Source: Sedimentibacter sp.
GTDB taxonomy: Bacteria; Bacillota; Clostridia; Tissierellales; Sedimentibacteraceae
Reading direction: 5' to 3'
Length of the DNA: 7,229 bases
NCBI GenBank assembly: GCA_029256005.1
Contig: JAQSYS010000081.1
Span: forward strand, 1-7,229
Numbering within the stretch: position 1 is the stretch's first letter; each line of letters starts with the position of its first letter. The notes below the pieces were generated by a model, which was not told the DNA's origin, ran no database searches, and worked only from the letters and a program-made list of their open reading frames with translations. Below are positions 1 through 5,098 of this stretch, piece after piece. The translations under genes and the position numbers were made by a program.

Positions 1-587
1 TGGGTATCACTTCCGTAACCAACACCCCATATTTCCTTGATAATATAGCTGGTTGTGAGAACCTTTCCTGCATTTTTAAAAAGCAACATCAGTAAACTGT
101 ATTCCATCGGTGTTGTATGAATTTCATTATTATCTAGATAGACAAGACGCTTATCATAATCAATTTTAAGACTGCCTATCTGAACACTGGTTTGCTGCTT
201 ATCTCCACGCTGTTTATACAGATGTCGTAAAGCCACCTTTATGCGGGCCAAAAGCTCTATTGCTGAAAAAGGCTTTGTCAGATAATCATCGGCTCCGATA
301 TCAAGAGTATTTGCTTTTTCTTTGTCCTGATCTCTCGCTGAAACGACAATGATAGGCATCTCAGACCATTCTCTTACTTTTTTGATTACATCAATTCCGT
401 CAAAATCAGGGAGTCCGAGATCAAGCAGCATCAAGTCTATTTGTTCAGATACAAGTGTATTTAGTGCACCTTGTGCAGATTTTGCGGTTATACATTTAAA
501 CCCTTCTGATTGCAATGAATAGCAAATGAAATTCCTTATTTGAGCGTCATCTTCAACAACAAGTATACATTCACCTGAATTATTCAT
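1..587 (-). CDS. kdpE: KdpE-like response regulator, C-terminus cut by window edge
   Basis: This is an OmpR/PhoB-type DNA-binding response regulator, which would act in the cytoplasm after phosphorylation by KdpD to activate K+-pump genes. I translated 195 residues from ATG at 587 to the window edge; the family is about 225-230 residues, so roughly 30 are missing. The receiver domain spans about residues 7-122, with acidic pair D13/D14, phospho-acceptor D56 in LLDLGLPDFDG, S83 and K105 in the KPF motif. The winged-helix domain begins near residue 136 and includes the PMEYSLLMLLF recognition-like segment. The DLGLPD and REWS signatures resemble E. coli KdpE, from memory. The start is fixed by a near-perfect ribosome binding site inside the end of kdpD, and the first 8 bases overlap kdpD. 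Family assignment is sure; KdpE rather than another OmpR regulator rests on similarity and the kdpD neighbour. Confidence 0.9.
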   Translation of the reverse strand, partial: MNNSGECILVVEDDAQIRNFICYSLQSEGFKCITAKSAQGALNTLVSEQIDLMLLDLGLPDFDGIDVIKKVREWSEMPIIVVSARDQDKEKANTLDIGADDYLTKPFSAIELLARIKVALRHLYKQRGDKQQTSVQIGSLKIDYDKRLVYLDNNEIHTTPMEYSLLMLLFKNAGKVLTTSYIIKEIWGVGYGSDT

Positions 588-2079
588 TTTCAATCACCTC
601 CATAGGCAGTGTAAATATAAATTCAGTACCATGACCTTCTTTACGGTTTTGCACCTTAATAGTTCCTCCATGCGCTTTAACAATAGTATCGCAAATCGTA
701 AGACCTAAACCTACGCCATGCTGTGAATCTGTGTGCTTCACATGTGTAGTATAAAACATCTTAAAAATATTTGGCATATCATTCTCTTCAATGCCTTCAC
801 CTCTGTCTGCAACTGAAAATACAGCGCAGCCTGTGTCTGCGTCATTAATAACAGAAATGCTTATATCATTGCCGGGAGGTGTATGTTTTACTGCATTATC
901 AAGTAAATTTAACAGTACCTGTTCTATCAGATTAGCGTCCATAGGAACGAGGAAAAGCTCATCAGGTATATTAACTGTTATTTCATACTCCGGCGACCGC
1001 TGCATAATATGGTGGATAGCGACGCCGACAACCTCCTCAACAGCTTCAAGTTGTTTATTCAACATAAGTTTTCCTTCCTGAATGCGTGTTAAGCTTAAAA
1101 TATTTTCAACCAATGAATGAAGCCAATCTGCATCTTCATAAATTTGCTTTGCTAAATCAAAACGCGGGTCACTTTGCTTTGACATATCCATTATCATTTC
1201 AGAAGTACCCATAATACCAGCAAGGGGAGTACGTAAATCGTGAGAAATCGCACGCAGTAAATTGCTTCGATAACGTTCCTGTTTCCTTTCTTCACGGTAT
1301 TTTATACGCTGCTGCGCTGATATAAATCTATCCATCGCAAGAGCTGTACTTTCAATCATGGCACGTAGCAAACGTGTCTGTGCGTCTGTCAATAAAACAG
1401 CTCTGTCTGCAGGGATACGGATAACTCCCAATGTATTGTCTCTGCCATAAATTAACCAGTTATAAAATCCCCCGTCAATATAATAACCTGATTGCAAATC
1501 TTCTGTTTTATGTTTTATAGCTTCTGTATTTTCAATATTCCGATGAATTTTTTTGTCTGGTGCTTCACTTTCATAAAAACTAATGCAGGTTGCCTTACAG
1601 CTCATGACATTACTGATAATCTCTACGGCAATTCCGGCAATATCGTTTATATCTTTTGCATCTGTGAGGTTGTTTGTAAGCATATACAGCGCTTTTGTTT
1701 CAGACTCTTTTTCCTGGGCTTCTATTGCGCTTTTCTGTGCATGTGATGTGAGGGTGCTTGTCAAAAGTGCTGTCATCATCATAATTATAAAAGTCACAAT
1801 GTAGCTCGGATTATTTACAGAAAAAGTATAATATGGTTCCGTAAAAAAATAGTTGTATGCAAAAATAGAAATCACGGAAGCTAGTACCCCGTAAATATAT
1901 CCCTTAGAAAATCTCGCCGTCAATAAAACGCCAAGAAGATAGGCTAACACGATATTTGTTTCCGGAAATTCTATTGCACGGAATATATATCCTGTAACTG
2001 TCGCTAAACATAAGAAGGAAATCATTTTAATTATATAAAATGTATTGATAGCTATTCCATTGTTTTTCAGTTCAATCAT
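580..2079 (-). CDS. kdpD: KdpD-type sensor histidine kinase, short form without the N-terminal KdpD/Usp domains
   Basis: This is a membrane-bound sensor kinase that would phosphorylate KdpE in response to low K+ or osmotic stress. It begins directly with four membrane segments (about residues 12-34, 43-56, 60-79, 92-110), the DUF4118 module of KdpD. A GAF-like linker region follows (about 130-250). The HisKA domain has phospho-acceptor H280 in AISHDLRTPLAG. The ATPase domain has the N box (NLLDNAVKHT, N395), the G1 box (D425 to G429, DRGEG) and the G2 box (GVGLGL, 455-460). All catalytic residues are present. At 499 aa it lacks the roughly 400-residue N-terminal KdpD/Usp-like part of E. coli KdpD (894 aa); such short forms are known in Clostridia, sometimes with the missing part as a separate gene. 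The start at 2079 has AGGAGT at 2094-2089, spaced 9. It overlaps kdpE by 8 bases. KdpD-type is inferred from the membrane module plus the KdpE partner. Confidence 0.9.
   Translation of the reverse strand: MIELKNNGIAINTFYIIKMISFLCLATVTGYIFRAIEFPETNIVLAYLLGVLLTARFSKGYIYGVLASVISIFAYNYFFTEPYYTFSVNNPSYIVTFIIMMMTALLTSTLTSHAQKSAIEAQEKESETKALYMLTNNLTDAKDINDIAGIAVEIISNVMSCKATCISFYESEAPDKKIHRNIENTEAIKHKTEDLQSGYYIDGGFYNWLIYGRDNTLGVIRIPADRAVLLTDAQTRLLRAMIESTALAMDRFISAQQRIKYREERKQERYRSNLLRAISHDLRTPLAGIMGTSEMIMDMSKQSDPRFDLAKQIYEDADWLHSLVENILSLTRIQEGKLMLNKQLEAVEEVVGVAIHHIMQRSPEYEITVNIPDELFLVPMDANLIEQVLLNLLDNAVKHTPPGNDISISVINDADTGCAVFSVADRGEGIEENDMPNIFKMFYTTHVKHTDSQHGVGLGLTICDTIVKAHGGTIKVQNRKEGHGTEFIFTLPMEVIENE
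593..601 (-). promoter_or_regulatory. kdpE ribosome binding site inside kdpD
   Basis: On the minus strand this reads GGAGGTGAT, a 9-base match to the 3' end of 16S rRNA, lying 5 bases before the kdpE ATG at 587. It sits within the last codons of kdpD (Glu-Val region). With the 8-base ATGAATAA overlap of kdpE start and kdpD stop, this shows translational coupling of the pair. Confidence 0.85.
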
Positions 2080-2117
2080 AAAAACACCACTCCTATTTTA
2101 AATAATATACAATTAGT

Positions 2118-2146
2118 ATTTTACCATGAAATGCGAAAAAAGTCGA
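2118..2146 (-). promoter_or_regulatory. Candidate kdpDE promoter (extended -10)
   Basis: On the minus strand, TCGACT (2146-2141; 4 of 6 matches to TTGACA) is followed by a 17-base spacer and TAAAAT (2123-2118; 5 of 6). TGG directly before the -10 box gives the extended TGN motif. Transcription would start near 2111, about 30 bases before the kdpD ATG. The -35 box lies in the descending arm of the upstream tRNA terminator. It is a consensus match by eye, not a proven promoter. Confidence 0.45.
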
Positions 2147-2163
2147 TTACTTGCAATCGACTT
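2136..2163 (-). terminator. Rho-independent terminator after the tRNA-Ser fragment
   Basis: A perfect 9-bp stem (AAGTCGATT at 2163-2155 with AATCGACTT at 2148-2140, minus strand) closes a 6-base loop. The stem's final TT leads into a six-T run (2141-2136). It sits 13 bases beyond the CCA end of the tRNA-Ser fragment and in the same direction, so it is best read as the original terminator of that tRNA gene. It also insulates kdpDE from upstream transcription. Confidence 0.75.
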
Positions 2164-2176
2164 CGTTCTACATTTT

Positions 2177-2235
2177 TGGCGGATAATGCAGGATTCGAAC
2201 CCGCAATACGGTTCCCAGTATGCACGTTTTTCAAG
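2177..2235 (-). tRNA. tRNA-Ser(UGA) 3' fragment, 5' half absent
   Basis: Read on the minus strand, this is the 3' part of a class II tRNA: anticodon loop CTTGAAA (2235-2229, anticodon TGA), 3' anticodon stem AACGT (2228-2224), and a 19-base long variable arm with ATAC/GTAT pairing (2223-2205). Then come T-arm stem GCGGG/CCTGC around loop TTCGAAT (2204-2188), acceptor strand ATTATCC (2187-2181), discriminator G and encoded CCA (2179-2177). The long variable arm, the G discriminator and the UGA anticodon agree on serine. Upstream of the loop the bases are GCAAA, which cannot pair with AACGT. No D-arm or matching 5' acceptor strand (GGATAAT expected) follows within the next 150 bases. It is therefore a truncated copy, not a functional gene. 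An intact copy should exist elsewhere. Confidence 0.8.
2177..2235. other. Candidate attachment-site scar (att) of an integrated element
   Basis: Tyrosine integrases commonly recombine inside tRNA genes, and one frequent crossover position is the anticodon loop. The tRNA identity here ends exactly at that loop, while the 3' side keeps the natural terminator and then kdpDE. This is the arrangement at the end of an integrated element distal to the reconstituted tRNA, so element-derived DNA would lie to the right of 2235. No second copy of the sequence was found in the window, and no integrase gene is visible, so the element's other end lies outside it or is lost. This is inference from architecture. 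Confidence 0.5.
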
Positions 2236-2316
2236 TTTGCTTAGTCATCAAGTGTTACTGTAAATTGAAATATCAACACATATGGCTTATATAGTGTATT
2301 TTTGTATATATGCCTA

Positions 2317-2338
2317 TTAGGTATTATTTAGGTATTAT
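2317..2338. repeat. Exact tandem duplication of an 11-bp unit
   Basis: TTAGGTATTAT occurs twice without a gap (2317-2327 and 2328-2338), and the first copy overlaps a small palindrome CCTATTAGG (2313-2321). The pair lies about 80 bases from the truncated tRNA. Short, closely spaced direct repeats at that distance from a crossover site resemble integrase arm-type binding sites. That role is an inference; slippage in AT-rich DNA is the plain alternative. Confidence 0.6.
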
Positions 2339-2661
2339 TATAGTAAAAATTTTTTTATTGTAAAGTATTTTAAATATTTTAATATATCCAATCTATTTCT
2401 TGTATTATTCACATAACTTGATAGGCAATCCTAAATATAGGTTGATGAAGAGGGTGTTATTTCATCAATTGGTATATTTTTAAAATAATGAATGCGAATG
2501 TATAAAATATAATAGATTATGTTAATCATAACTTTTATATAATGCTTTAATATTGAGTTTAGTCAAACTTTTTTTTAAAGCTACATTAATTGATTATGCT
2601 TTGTTTTCATGAAACATTGAGCAACGTTTTGTTAAAAAATGTATAAATATATTGATTTTCC

Positions 2662-2687
2662 CACTTTTAAAGAGTAAACTAAAAGTG
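2662..2687. repeat. Hairpin-forming inverted repeat
   Basis: CACTTTTA (2662-2669) is the perfect reverse complement of TAAAAGTG (2680-2687), with a 10-base loop between. No T run follows on either strand, so it does not look like an intrinsic terminator. Its function is unknown. Confidence 0.5.
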
Positions 2688-2815
2688 CGATTCGAATACG
2701 GGGAATGTTGAATTGTATGAAAACATATCATAAAAGCCAAAATAATTTGGATCTTATTAAATAACATATACAATATTTTCTGTCCTGAAAAATAAATTTC
2801 CAGAATTAAAGTGTT

Positions 2816-2837
2816 AATAAAAAAAGATTTTTTTATT
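2816..2837. repeat. A/T-only inverted repeat
   Basis: AATAAAAAAA (2816-2825) and TTTTTTTATT (2828-2837) form a perfect 10-bp inverted repeat around GA. It contains no G or C in the stem, so any RNA hairpin would be weak. It could act as a poor bidirectional terminator ahead of the VOC gene or simply be low-complexity sequence. Confidence 0.4.
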
Positions 2838-2909
2838 GAGATAGATTATATTGCTCACTCTAGATATTGACGTGCTTAGAAGGAGATAATAATTAAGAAT
2901 TCCAATTTA

Positions 2910-2945
2910 TATATTAAGTAATTCAAGAATTCTAATAATTAGAAC
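2910..2945 (+). repeat. Left copy of a ~30-bp imperfect direct repeat flanking the VOC gene
   Basis: This reads TATATTAAG (2910-2918), a short insertion, then AAGAATTCTAATAATTAGAAC (2925-2945, 21 bases). The right copy at 3512-3536 reads TATATTAAG continuing as AATTCAATAATTAAAC. The two 3' parts agree at 19 of 21 positions, with two single-base gaps. The left copy carries about ten extra bases that look like an internal duplication of AATTCAAG. Confidence 0.5.
2930..2944. promoter_or_regulatory. Small perfect dyad upstream of the VOC gene
   Basis: TTCTAAT (2930-2936) and ATTAGAA (2938-2944) form a perfect 7-bp dyad around one base, 43 bases before the VOC start codon. A regulator operator is possible, but the whole area is AT-rich, where such dyads arise easily, and no regulator gene is adjacent. 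Confidence 0.25.
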
Positions 2946-2987
2946 TAATAAATCAACAAAAAAATAAGAATTTGGAGGATAGATCAT

Positions 2988-3410
2988 ATGATACAAGCAG
3001 TGGTACACATTGCGTTAGTAGTAAGAGACTATGATGAAGCTATAGATTTTTACACAAAAAAACTTCATTTTGAATTGGTGGAAGATACGTATCAGCCAGA
3101 GCAGGACAAACGATGGGTGGTTGTATCCCCTCCGGGTTCAAATGGTACTACCATCTTATTAGCTAGGGCTTCAAAGCCAGAGCAGGAACCATTCATTGGA
3201 AATCAGGCAGGTGGTAGAGTGTTTTTATTCCTGGGTACAGATGAATTCAACAGAGATTTTGAAGAAATGAAACAGCTTGGAATTGAATTTGTAAGAGAGC
3301 CCAAGATGCAAGATTATGGAATGGTTGCTGTATTTAAGGATTTGTATGGAAACCTGTGGGATTTGGTTCAGTTTAACAAAAGCCACCCTATGTCAGATAG
3401 AGTTAAGTAA
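2988..3410 (+). CDS. VOC superfamily (glyoxalase/bleomycin-resistance fold) protein
   Basis: This 140-residue cytoplasmic protein has the paired beta-alpha-beta-beta-beta modules of the vicinal oxygen chelate fold. Module one opens with VVHIALVVRDYDEAIDFYTKKL (residues 5-26, H7 a candidate metal ligand). Module two opens near residue 77 (RVFLFLGTDEF) and closes with DLYGNLWDLVQ (118-128), the usual family ending. The internal KRWVVVSPPGS and IGNQAGGRVFLFL stretches match a widespread, uncharacterised bacterial VOC subgroup as I remember it. The metal ligands of true glyoxalase I are not all present: there is no obvious second histidine, and D125 sits near the expected final glutamate. The substrate is therefore unknown, and lactoylglutathione lyase or drug binding should not be assumed. 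GGAGG at 2974-2978, spaced 9, supports the start. Length is normal, with about 10 extra residues after the VOC ending. It stands apart from its neighbours, with 279 bases to the next frame. Confidence 0.85.
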   Translation: MIQAVVHIALVVRDYDEAIDFYTKKLHFELVEDTYQPEQDKRWVVVSPPGSNGTTILLARASKPEQEPFIGNQAGGRVFLFLGTDEFNRDFEEMKQLGIEFVREPKMQDYGMVAVFKDLYGNLWDLVQFNKSHPMSDRVK

Positions 3411-3530
3411 ATTCAATTTGCACTCTATATGGGATGGCCCTCTGTGGCAATTGCCAACTCCAAGATCAACAGTATTAAAAGATATAATGAAATGTTAGGA
3501 ATTTCAGTTTGTATATTAAGAATTCAATAA
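3411..3530 (+). pseudogene. Coding-like remnant directly after the VOC stop
   Basis: Reading on in the VOC frame past its TAA gives 39 sense codons before the next stop. Two parts look protein-like. IQFALYMGWPSVAIAN recalls the C-terminal YxGWP motif of carboxymuconolactone decarboxylase (AhpD-like) proteins. SIKRYNEMLGISV recalls the first helix of a VOC domain (the S-I-x-x-Y-x-x-x-L-G pattern). Neither is complete, there is no start codon with a ribosome binding site, and the frame runs out in the right-hand direct repeat. It is most simply a scrap of a lost gene; which family is uncertain. Confidence 0.35.
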
Positions 3531-3536
3531 TTAAAC
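3512..3536 (+). repeat. Right copy of the ~30-bp imperfect direct repeat
   Basis: This is the partner of 2910-2945, located just after the gene remnant. Together the copies bracket the VOC gene and the remnant as a block of about 600 bases. The stop codon of the remnant frame (3528-3530) falls inside this copy. Confidence 0.5.
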
Positions 3537-3557
3537 GAGAAATTATAGTGAGATAAA

Positions 3558-3586
3558 TTCTTCAACAGTTTCATAATGGTTATACT
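3558..3586 (+). promoter_or_regulatory. Weak candidate promoter upstream of vanW
   Basis: TATACT (3581-3586) is a good -10 match, with TTCTTC 17 bases upstream as a poor -35. Transcription would begin near 3593, about 97 bases before the preferred vanW start and before the epimerase-like fossil. It may therefore be the promoter of the lost gene, now driving vanW. Confidence 0.3.
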
Positions 3587-3626
3587 GGAGAGACATAAGA
3601 GTTGATGTTTTTTAAAAAGGGTTTTT

Positions 3627-3689
3627 ATGAAACATTTATTAGTAACAGGTGGAACTGTTTTTGTTACCATAAAGTACACGGGGGGAGTC
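3627..3689 (+). pseudogene. N-terminal fossil of an NAD-dependent epimerase/dehydratase, in frame with vanW
   Basis: The frame from ATG 3627 begins MKHLLVTGGTVFVTIKYTGG. This resembles the first beta strand and nucleotide-binding turn of clostridial NAD-dependent epimerases (typically MKxxLVTGGTVFVS followed by a Tyr-containing helix, from memory). The match fades by codon 18, and at codon 22 the sequence becomes VanW. AAGGG at 3617-3621, spaced 5, may still allow initiation here, giving a VanW with a 21-residue extension. It reads as the stub of a gene that was deleted when vanW became joined to it. Confidence 0.45.
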
Positions 3690-4523
3690 ATGTTAAAAAG
3701 ACGTACACTTTTTTGCGAAATAACGCCATTAACTTATAAGATATCAGTTATAAAATGCCGTTTAATACGTCATACAAAAAATTTATTTATCAGAAATTTT
3801 ACGACAGAAAAAAGTGACAATATATTACCATATACAATATATAAACAAAATTCACTTATAAGGAGAAAATTGGGTAATGTTGACCCAGTTCTTCAAGATA
3901 ATAAGGCTATAAATTTAAGCATAGCAACACCAAAAGTATCAGGTGTTATTATAAAACCTAATGAAGTTTTTTCCTTTTGGAAACTCGTGGGCACATGCTC
4001 AATTAAAAGGGGTTATAAAGAAGGTCTTATGATTAGTAACGGTAGTATATCCAAAGGAATTGGAGGTGGAATGTGTCAGTTTACAAATTTAATACATTGG
4101 TTGGTTTTGCATACACCTTTACAAATTACAGAACATCATCATCATGATGGAATGGATTTGTTTCCTGACTATGGAAGACAAATACCATTTGGAACTGGTA
4201 CATCCATTGTTTATAATTATCTCGACTATAGATTTAAGAATATAACTGATATAACATTTCAATTGATAACGTATACAACAGAGGATTATTTATGTGGTGA
4301 AATCAGAGCTGATAAACCTTTTGATTTTAAATATCATATAAAAGTCGAGGATGAATTCTTTTCTAAAGAGGACACTCAAGTATATAGAAACAGCAAAGTC
4401 TATAGGCATTGTATTGATACAATAACGGGGAAATTATTATCAAAAGAACTTATAAAAACAAACCATGCAAAAGTAATGTACGACATAAATGATATTGACT
4501 TAGTTCTTGAGGAGAGTTTTTAA
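3690..4523 (+). CDS. VanW family protein
   Basis: This 277-residue protein (298 if started at 3627) matches the VanW accessory protein of vanB-type vancomycin-resistance clusters in length and layout, as I recall it (about 275 aa). The core includes SGVIIKPNEVFSFWKLVG (about residues 84-101), GYKEGLMISNGSISKGIGGGMCQFTNL (about 108-134, with the hallmark GGGMCQ) and LHTPLQITEHHHHDG (about 140-154). The biochemical role of VanW is not established. No signal peptide is evident; the N-terminus is basic (MLKRRTLF). The start at 3690 is preferred because VanW similarity and length begin there, and a G-rich GGGGGGAG (3680-3687) precedes it, though only 2 bases away. The 21 upstream residues resemble another family. 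No vanR, S, H, B or X gene is near, so no glycopeptide resistance should be inferred. Stand-alone vanW homologues are common in Clostridia. Confidence 0.85.
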   Translation: MLKRRTLFCEITPLTYKISVIKCRLIRHTKNLFIRNFTTEKSDNILPYTIYKQNSLIRRKLGNVDPVLQDNKAINLSIATPKVSGVIIKPNEVFSFWKLVGTCSIKRGYKEGLMISNGSISKGIGGGMCQFTNLIHWLVLHTPLQITEHHHHDGMDLFPDYGRQIPFGTGTSIVYNYLDYRFKNITDITFQLITYTTEDYLCGEIRADKPFDFKYHIKVEDEFFSKEDTQVYRNSKVYRHCIDTITGKLLSKELIKTNHAKVMYDINDIDLVLEESF

Positions 4524-4535
4524 TTCAAATATTAC
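4507..4535 (+). promoter_or_regulatory. Weak candidate promoter for the NUDIX gene
   Basis: TTGAGG (4507-4512) and TATTAC (4530-4535) are separated by 17 bases, each matching its consensus at 4 of 6 positions. The -35 lies in the end of vanW. It would give a leader of about 45 bases before the NUDIX start, but read-through from vanW is equally possible. Confidence 0.25.
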
Positions 4536-4586
4536 GCAAAAGTATAAAAAAGCGAAGCAAAAATAATTAGTGTAAGAGGAAATTAT

Positions 4587-5036
4587 ATGATAACAGTTAA
4601 TTTTTATGATAGCATTGACGATGATTTGTTGGAATTTGCTGTGATTGTTTCTAAAAGCCAAGGGAAATGGGTGTTATGCAAACATAGGAATAGAAATACC
4701 TATGAATGCCCTGGTGGTCATAGAGAGTATGGAGAATCTATTTTAACAACTGCAAAAAGAGAACTTTATGAGGAAACTGGTGCAATTGACTACTCTATGA
4801 AGCAACTATGTGTATATTCTGTTTGTGTCAATGAGGGTGTTATTGAAAATAAAGTTGAGACCTTTGGTATGCTATATTATGCTGATATTTCAAAGTTTGA
4901 AGAATTACCGGATTATGAAATGGAAAAGATTGAACTTTTTGATAGTCTTCCAGAAAACTGGACTTATCCGGAAATTCAGCCCAAATTAATTGAAAAAGTG
5001 AATAATTTATTGGAGATGAAAATATATACAGATTGA
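4587..5036 (+). CDS. NUDIX hydrolase
   Basis: This 149-residue cytoplasmic enzyme of the MutT/NUDIX superfamily cleaves nucleoside diphosphates linked to another moiety, using Mg2+. The complete NUDIX box is visible: G44, E50, then R58-E59-L60-x-E62-E63-x-G65 (pattern Gx5Ex7REUXEEXGU), so the catalytic helix is intact. PGGHREYGE (42-50) preceded by a KHRNRNTYE strand is typical of Firmicutes MutT-like proteins. The substrate (oxidised dNTP, RNA 5' cap or ends, or sugar nucleotide) cannot be told from the sequence. AGAGGA at 4575-4580, spaced 6, supports the start. It follows vanW by 63 bases and precedes an acetyltransferase by 62 bases, all on the same strand, so co-transcription is possible but the gaps are larger than in tight operons. 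Confidence 0.9.
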   Translation: MITVNFYDSIDDDLLEFAVIVSKSQGKWVLCKHRNRNTYECPGGHREYGESILTTAKRELYEETGAIDYSMKQLCVYSVCVNEGVIENKVETFGMLYYADISKFEELPDYEMEKIELFDSLPENWTYPEIQPKLIEKVNNLLEMKIYTD

Positions 5037-5063
5037 GAATGTATGCCGTAAAAATGTTATAAT
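5033..5063 (+). promoter_or_regulatory. Candidate promoter for the first GNAT gene
   Basis: A perfect TATAAT (5058-5063) lies 35 bases before the start codon. The best -35 is TTGAGA (5033-5038), with a long 19-base spacer. The perfect -10 makes some promoter activity plausible; the spacing lowers confidence. Confidence 0.35.
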
Positions 5064-5098
5064 TCTATATAAATAAACTATAAATTTAGGGGTTAATT

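Larger units (their letters stand above)
2236..2987. other. Long AT-rich region without a supported gene
   Basis: About 750 bases contain only very short open frames with many stops on both strands, and AT content is visibly higher than in kdpDE. I translated several stretches, including 2430-2510 and 2640-2765, and found no recognisable protein. Contents that can be pointed to are an 11-bp tandem repeat (2317-2338), a hairpin (2662-2687), an A/T inverted repeat (2816-2837), the left copy of a direct repeat (2910-2945) and a small dyad (2930-2944). It is best read as decayed or element-end DNA plus the leader of the VOC gene. Confidence 0.6.

Noticed and set aside
791..1804. Plus-strand open frames opposite kdpD
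   Set aside because: They are antisense shadows of a clear histidine kinase gene, have no ribosome binding sites, and their translations resemble no family.
2686..2703. TTCGAAT inside GCGATTCGAATACGGGG as a second tRNA T-arm
   Set aside because: The bases on either side of the loop do not pair on either strand, and no acceptor or CCA end follows.
2717..2764. Short frame beginning MKTYHKSQNN (15 codons)
   Set aside because: There is no ribosome binding site, it matches no family I recognise, and it is within the chance length for AT-rich DNA.
2878..2910. Good ribosome binding site AGAAGGAG with no gene behind it
   Set aside because: No start codon lies at a usable distance and the following frame stops within ten codons. 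It could be a fossil, but a purine-rich chance match is as likely.
3690..4523. Vancomycin-resistance locus
   Set aside because: Only a VanW homologue is present. The ligase, dehydrogenase, dipeptidase and VanRS genes are absent, and the nearby two-component system is KdpDE.
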